From Paramarasmius palmivorus (Eukaryota; Basidiomycota; Agaricomycetes; Agaricales; Marasmiaceae), in assembly GCA_037176845.1 (NCBI GenBank), contig JAYKXP010000015.1:744001-808000 (forward strand): 64,000 nucleotides of DNA, in the 5' to 3' direction. The notes below the pieces were generated by a model, which did not search any database, was not told the DNA's origin, and saw only the letters and a program-made list of their open reading frames with translations. Each line of letters begins with the position of its first letter. The stretch's first letter is position 1. The position numbers were made by a program, and so were the translations under genes. This document shows positions 58,095 through 64,000 of this stretch, piece after piece.

Positions 58095-60387
58095 ATGAGG
58101 CTTGCTCTCGCCCTCTTGTCGTTACATGTCTCGACATTGGCACAGGGCGTTCAACACCCTCTGCAGTATACAAGCGCTGCTATTTTGGATTCCGATATGG
58201 ACACCTTCATTGAAGGAGTCATATCTTCATGGAACTCGTCCGGAGGCGCTGGTGTCGCAGTGGTCAAGCAGCGCGAGGATGAATCATGGCAAGTGGAGAC
58301 GAAAGGTTATGGGATAGCCAAGGTTGCAGAGGGGAAGAGCTTGGATGCAGATTCGCTGTTCTACATTGCGTCAAATTCAAAGGTATGTATGTGATAGATC
58401 ACCATCGCACCATTACTAACTTTTTTTTAGCTCTTCGCCACCATCGCCACTGGATTACTTATCTCTAATGAAAGCCTATCTCCGCGTCTATCATGGGATA
58501 CAAAAATCGCCGATATCCTTCCCGAGCACATCTGGAAGCTACAAGACCCGATTGCCTCTGCAGAGACGACCATAACCGATGCCATGAGTCATCGCACAGG
58601 GCTTCCTCGTCACGACGCCATGTATTCCAGGGAAGATGATATCGAGTCTATAGTAAGTTCTGTCTGATATTCCGTTAATACGAATATTTGTTAATTGCCG
58701 CGCAAAAGCTTCACAGGGCCCGTTATTTAAGATCTTCGGCGAGCTTCCGGTCGACTTGGCAGTACAACGATATTATGTACATGCTTCTGGGTTACTTGCC
58801 CACTGTCACCCTTGCGGAAAAGCCTACAATTGCAACATATATAAAAGAGCACATCTTTAATCCCCTTGGATTATCTTCAGCCACTTACTCTCTTGCCTCC
58901 GCGAGATGGAGCGGACATCTGGTGGATCCTATTGTCAGAGAAGTTAACAAAACGGAAGATTTATTTGGAAGGGGCAAACCTCGGGTCTTGCGATATCCAA
59001 CATGGTTCCAAGAAGATAGAGAGGACGGGAGCTGTAGGCCCTCATCTTAACGGTTCATTTCACAATACTGATGAACGTCATTTTAAGATATAGCCGGAGC
59101 AGGTGGTATCATAATGAGCGTGAAGGATGTGGTGTGTGCTTGCCTACTGTCCGTCAACTTGAGCTTGATTCTGACGTGGTTCAACCTTTCAGGCTACCTG
59201 GCTCCGAGTTCTTCTATTGGAAGGTAAAAACCCGCAAACAGGCGATCAGGTTATCCCCCGAGAGATTATTCGGAAGGTGGCATCGGGGATTACAGTCATG
59301 TCTGCCGAACCGTCAGTACCTATGTCAAACCTCGTGCTTCAGGCGGCCACTCATCGATTGAAGCAGGGAATATCCAGAAGTATCGAACGTGGTTTATGGC
59401 GGCGGTCAAATGAGATCGTCTTACAGAGGAAATGGTATGCTTATGACTCCAATCTCACCCCTCGATCGCATGCTCACACTCTAGATCTCAGACATCATCG
59501 AACACACCGGTTCTGTCCCTGGTAAGAGCCATATTTGATACTAGGCTCGTCAACACCAACTAACTAGCAGGTTCCAATGATTTTCAGGTTACCAGACCCA
59601 TATTACTCGATTACCCAACTCCAAGTTCGGTATTGCTGTTTTTGCAAACGACGGTGATTATGGAATGCAATTCGCAGAAGTCATCAAATGGCGTATCGTT
59701 GATCAAGTCCTCGGTCCGGACCCAGTTGATTGGAACTCACGGTACACCTATTTACCGCCTTTCTTTATGCTGGCTGATTCTCATTGAGGTGTACAGAATA
59801 AAATCCAGAGTCCGCGAGAGCTATCAGAAACGACAGTCCAAGCCTAGACCCCGGCCCGAGAATCCAATTCCACCTCCCATTACTTTTGAAGAACTCGCTG
59901 GGGTGTACCAAGATCTAGGGTACGGTGATCTCGAGTTATGTTATGTATCGACATCACGGCCAGACAAGGAATCGAAATCATGCAACAAGCTGCGCGAAGA
60001 TCAGGACGTAGTTTTACCCAATGCTGTGAACAAGGACATACCGACATTGCTTGCCCGGTGGGACAGGTTCTGGTTCTCTCACTTCAAACTTGAGCATGTA
60101 GACGGGGCATTGTTTACTTTGACAAAACTGGATAGTCGGGTACGTCCATTCCATGGTGTTCTTAGCATCACGCCGCTGAATGTATTCATTAGCCAACAAG
60201 CAATGCTTCAGAGCCATATTGGACCGCCACCACAGATGAACCGTTCACAACAGAGTTCGTGGTGGAAGATAGGAAGATTGGGTTTGGTATGATGGACGGG
60301 TTTTGGGGTGCTGGGGCAGGAGTAGACGGTCCTGCCGAAGGTAGCGCAAAAGAAAGAGCAGAGGTTTGGTTCGAAAAGATACAATGA
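58095..60387 (+). CDS. secreted beta-lactamase-fold serine hydrolase, copy 3
   Basis: Signal peptide MRLALALLSLHVSTLAQ. Nucleophile motif S93-N-S-K96 (FYIASNSK|LFATIATGLL). The second motif is Y-N-D (WQYNDIMYMLLGY) where copy 1 has Y-N-N and copy 2 Y-T-N. The third motif H-T-G lies in IIEHTGSVPG. Further shared blocks are NKTEDLFGRGKPRVLRYP, EGKNPQTGDQVIPREII, RLPNSKFGIAVFANDGDYG and FEELAGVYQDLGYGDLELCY. The C-terminus reads GFGMMDGFWGAG...WFEKIQ, TGA 60385-60387. Exons join in frame with usable GT-AG sites. It looks active, although the Asn-to-Asp change in the second motif could alter activity. It arose with copy 2 by tandem duplication; copy 1 lies 54 kb away on the other strand. Confidence 0.82.
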
Positions 60388-60659
60388 TCATCCTATTCGT
60401 TCACTGTATACATAGTATATCCATCCGGCAGATAGAGATTCCTTTACCTCTTTTCCTTGTCCTTGGGTGTAACCATTAGGCTTCACCTTTCATACTTATA
60501 CTATCTCCGCATTTGACCTTGCCTGACTGGAATCGAAGGACGTGTCTGAAGGCATAATCCGATGCCGTATGATTCACAGAATACATACACCTCAAAAAAT
60601 ACATGATGTACCCTCAACCAGGAAAGTACAGGCCAACCAGCAAAAGAAAGTCTATCCAC

Positions 60660-61929
60660 CTAGGATTTCGATCTTGATCTCGTATTGGGAGGCTTGCTTG
60701 TTGGAGTCACAGATCCTGCATTTTCATTAGCCAAGATACTTTCGCAATAACCAAGCTACCCACATACCTTTGCGTTTCTTACTCCGCGATGGTGTATCGA
60801 GGTAATTGGGGTCACGAGCTTCATCGTCTTCTACATCAGAGTCTATCTCCTGGTGGCGACGCTTCTTTCCTTTTGGATCCAACGCATGTTCATGCTGCAA
60901 CTGTTCGTGCGCTCGGGATACTCTACTGCCGATTCCTGTTGACGAACCTGAGGCATGTGGCTGCGATTCAGACATCGCTTCGTCTTCGTGTTCAGGTATG
61001 GTGGTCAGTGGTGAGGTCTCGCTGAGGCTTTTTGACTGAAAATGCGGAGTTTAAGACCCTGGTTGAACTATCCTTAACTGAGACTCTCACCCTTCCCGGA
61101 CGGGAGCTCGACGAAAGCACCTCAGGTTCCAGACCCGAGTCGCTATTATTTCCAGAAGTAGCAGTTTGCGATGGTGCTCTGGATGGGCCAGCAACGTTCT
61201 GGAGAGAATGTGAGCTACTGTGCGTGTAGCAGAATATAAAATATTCCATACAACCATCGAGGTCAATGTTCGGTCAGTCTCAGGTGACGGAGAGGGATAT
61301 GCATTTACAGGTGATCTCTCTGAACCGGGTTTCTGAGGTGATAGTGAAAGATCAATAGCAGCAGCAGTGGCAGCAGTAGATGAGCGAAGAAGATCTCCAG
61401 GTGGACTGGGACTGCCAGCTCTAGTGAAAAAAGGTGGCAAGGCCAGGTAACCGAAGCTCTGACGTTGGAGAGTACCAGTAAGTAACGAACAATGAAAGGA
61501 TACAGGTTCGACCCACCGAGTCAGGTTGGGGCCCCACAAATACGCTCCGTTTCACCACTTCCAGCACACCAAGGACCCTATCCCAAATATTAACTTCGGC
61601 TTGCCCCTGGGATTCAGAACTTGGAACGGCGCGTTTAGCTGTGAGGGCGTCTTGAATTTCTTGAAAAGCTCTGTCTCTGGCGTTACGTTCGATGACTGAA
61701 ATCTGGCTATCCTTCTCCCGAAGTCGCCGTTTCAAGACGTTATTTTCGTTGATTATAATTTCGCATATTTTCAGCAGTTCGTCTGCCATCTGGATTGGAC
61801 GTCAGCTTATGAACTGAAATTCGACAGAGTACTCACTGAATCATAATTCCTTTCTGTCTTCAGTCGATGCTTTCCAAAAATACTCGATATCGCCTGTTGC
61901 AGCTGGAGGTCTTGAGGTGGTTCTGCCAT
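60660..61929 (-). CDS. hypothetical disordered, coiled-coil protein
   Basis: About six exons join in frame. MAEPPQDLQLQQAISSIFGK is followed by a helical charged segment with coiled-coil character (ICEIIINENNVLKRRLREKD, AFQEIQDALTAKRA). Ser/Pro-rich segments (AGSPSPPGDLLRSSTAA, LSLSPQKPGSERSP, NVAGPSRAPSQTATSGNN) come next. A basic region likely to be a nuclear signal (LDPKGKKRRHQEIDSDVEDD, SRSKKRKG) and TPTSKPPNTRSRSKS follow, with TAG 60660-60662. I chose ATG 61929; an in-frame ATG at 62001 is possible. No known domain was recognised. A nuclear, perhaps chromatin-linked, role is inferred only from composition. Confidence 0.6.
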
Positions 61930-62303
61930 CGAAGGAAGATACGTGAGATATGAGAAGTGCGAGGAAAGATAATTGCTCACATCTGATCTTATACCTGCCA
62001 TCTACAAGGCATCCCATTTCGAGCATCGATAGGGTAACAAAGATCATTGCCAGGCCAGTGAGAAGCTCTTTGTGGTGGTCAAGGAAAGGTTTGTTTGACA
62101 CGCATGAGCACGCATGACGCGTCACTCTGGTCCAAGCACTGAATGGGCTTTGGCTACTCAGACTGTAAAGGTTGCCTACCGAACAGAAATGTTGTAAAAG
62201 GGGGTATTATACATGTTGCAACAATTACAACTACAAGAAATAGAGAACAGCATGAAGAATGAGATCTAGTCCAATTGACCCAGAAACATTAGTCAGGACT
62301 CAG
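61930..62303. other. short intergenic region
   Basis: 374 bases between the disordered-protein gene and the end of MYND copy C, both on the minus strand. It should hold the promoter of the former. Nothing else is seen. Confidence 0.45.
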
Positions 62304-64000
62304 TTATCTTCCGGTACTTAAGTCAGCTACCGTGATGATTGGCCATGAAGTCAGCAGGCGTGGCGCGGGGAAAAATGTTGCTACCACCAGCTGGGATGGG
62401 CTTAAATTCGAGATGAAGTCAACCACGTATGGTTTACTTTCCAGGAATCGCTCGTCTTCAATGATCTCATCGTAGTCGACTATTTCGAAGCATGTGATAT
62501 GCATCAGGTGTCCAGTGTTGAGATCTTCCACCCTATCGAATTGAAGGACGAGGACGGGGCGAGAATCTGAGTGAGTTTCCTTGAAGGCTTCCAACCGTTC
62601 GAAAATCTTTTTCTCGAAGAAAGAGATATAGATTTCAATGATTTCTCCGAAGATGGCGCTGTCGATGGAGTCGGGCGCTTCCTTTCCTTCTGTAAGGCAC
62701 TTGGGTTAGCATCATAATAACACATGAAAGATGCAGGATGTTACGTTTGCGAAGTTCAGTAGTTGCTGAGCATTCCTGTTTGTGTCGTGGCCAGTTGTTC
62801 CTAGCACATCCATGGGAGCAATAAACGACATTTACGCAGGCTGAGCATCGAAGATATTTGAGATGCCCCTTATCGCGGTTTGGGCACTAAGGTAGGTGAG
62901 TCAGAGGGGCCAATGAGGATTAGAATTATATCGAAACTTGCCTGGTCATAGTCGCACAAAGACGGGTTCAGAATATCATGCGTTTCATTGAGCGTCTCAG
63001 CATTGTCTTGAAGGGCATCCCAAACGCTTGAGAGACGCCCGTGATCCCCCACCAATTCCTCCCACTCCCTGGTGAATAGTTTCCTGCTCGATCTATTGAA
63101 TCTGCAAAGGACAGATCGATAGACGAGCAAACGGGAAATGCGCTGCAACACTTCTGCAACCATGTCGCCAAGGTTGCGGTCCCAATGATCCGAGTCCATC
63201 GCCTTCCCGTTATCGTAGTATCGTGTTAGCTTCACGACGGCCTTCAAGAGTCCTGCCTCCAATGCTTCAGAGGCATCTGAGGGGTAATTGAGGCATTGCC
63301 TAAGCAGGCTCATGCAGATCCTGACGATTGTAAGTCCGTCCGTGAAGCCTTTGATGGAGCTTTCATGGTATTGCAAAAGGGTCGGCCCCGATGACAACCC
63401 CAAAAGAGCAGTGACTACAGCTTTCACACCGCCACAAGCGAGGAAATAGCCATGGAGTGTGGCAGAGGGATAGAAACATGGGGAGATGATGATCATGAAC
63501 GTGTTGAAACCTAGAAGAGTATCGAGATCCACGACCGAAAACCGACACAACATCGCAAATCGAAACATTGTGCGAACACATAATCCGACCATATCTGTCG
63601 AGGAGACAAAGATGGCGTTAAGTTCGTTCAACAATTTGGGTTCTCCGGCATACATCAGGCCAAGGGTGACGTCGCCCCACTTGAAAGTTGCAGGATGTTG
63701 GTAGTCGAGGAGTTTTAGCCATAGTTTGGCCGAGAGGGATACAAGGAATCGCCCTTGAACCTGAAAAAGGCTAAGCACGCGGTCGACGTTGTGATCGAGT
63801 GGCTCGGTGCAAAAAGGAATCAGGTCCGGCAGCGTCCATACAATCCGGTCGCGGAAATCGATGCCGTTCTGCGTATTAGAGCCTTCTTCACCGAGGACGG
63901 ATTCAAGGAAGTATCTGCACCAGATTCCGATAGCGTTGGGCCAATGTTTGAGAACGACATTCTTGAAATACGCTTCTTCATTCCATGATGTGGTATTGTG
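62304..64000 (-). CDS. MYND-type zinc finger protein, copy C (5' end outside window)
   Basis: Third member of the MYND family, cut by the right window edge. The visible part has the helical region (FRDRIVWTLPDLIPFCTEPL, FQVQGRFLVSLSAKLWLKLL, SEALEAGLLKAVVKLTRYYD) and a segment WDALQDNAETLNETHDILNP before the finger. The finger reads RCSACVNVVYCSHGCARNNW...HKQEC. The tail encodes EDLNTGHLMHITCFEIVDYD and VVATFFPAPRLLTSWPI, stop TTA 62304-62306. Two or three introns lie between 62690 and 62950. The tail aligns with the tail of copy B (VVAFFPSITGDILPVYG). Function is unknown. It is transcribed toward the hydrolase copies. Confidence 0.72.

Noticed and set aside
61500..61530. tRNA B-box-like string (GGTTCGACCC)
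   Set aside because: No matching A box or cloverleaf nearby; it lies next to a splice junction of the disordered-protein gene.
1..64000. CRISPR arrays, bacterial operons, rRNA
   Set aside because: The sequence is eukaryotic with spliced genes; no spaced direct repeats or rRNA-like conserved stretches were seen.

Overview
The window looks like nuclear DNA of an agaricomycete (mushroom-forming basidiomycete), probably Agaricales. Genes are broken by many short GT-AG introns (about 50-60 bases). The families are typical of that class: DUF6534 membrane proteins, DUF6593 proteins, long MYND-finger proteins, an F-box protein, a polysaccharide deacetylase, a GMC oxidoreductase and a fungal adenylate-forming (A-T-R) reductase. 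Exon joins below were read by eye from reading frame, splice signals and comparison among paralogues. Gene ends are firmer than individual exon borders.

Left part (1-28.2 kb): a small secreted copper-enzyme-like protein (LPMO-like); a serine hydrolase of the beta-lactamase fold (minus) next to a P450 (minus), which is divergent from an MFS exporter (plus); a DUF6534 membrane protein; a MYND protein; an unrecognised gene; an F-box protein and a DUF6593 protein in tandem; a stretch with a decayed WD40 remnant; a polysaccharide deacetylase; a GMC oxidoreductase; and a Zn2Cys6 transcription factor. A gene-poor stretch of about 6 kb follows (28.2-34.1 kb).

Right part (34.1-64 kb): a housekeeping v-SNARE; a complete adenylation-thiolation-reductase enzyme; a P450 pseudogene; a small secreted protein; two tandem intact P450s; a TmpA-like membrane flavo-oxidoreductase (minus); a second MYND gene with a decayed duplicate of its 3' end; two tandem beta-lactamase-fold hydrolases; an unrecognised disordered protein; and a third MYND gene cut by the window end.

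The most interesting reading is a candidate biosynthetic locus. A carboxylate-activating and reducing enzyme, four closely related P450 copies (one dead), three related secreted hydrolases (one without its catalytic serine), a membrane oxidoreductase, an exporter and a pathway-type regulator lie together. The P450, hydrolase and MYND families occur on both sides in different orientations, which suggests repeated local duplication and inversion. The product cannot be read from sequence.
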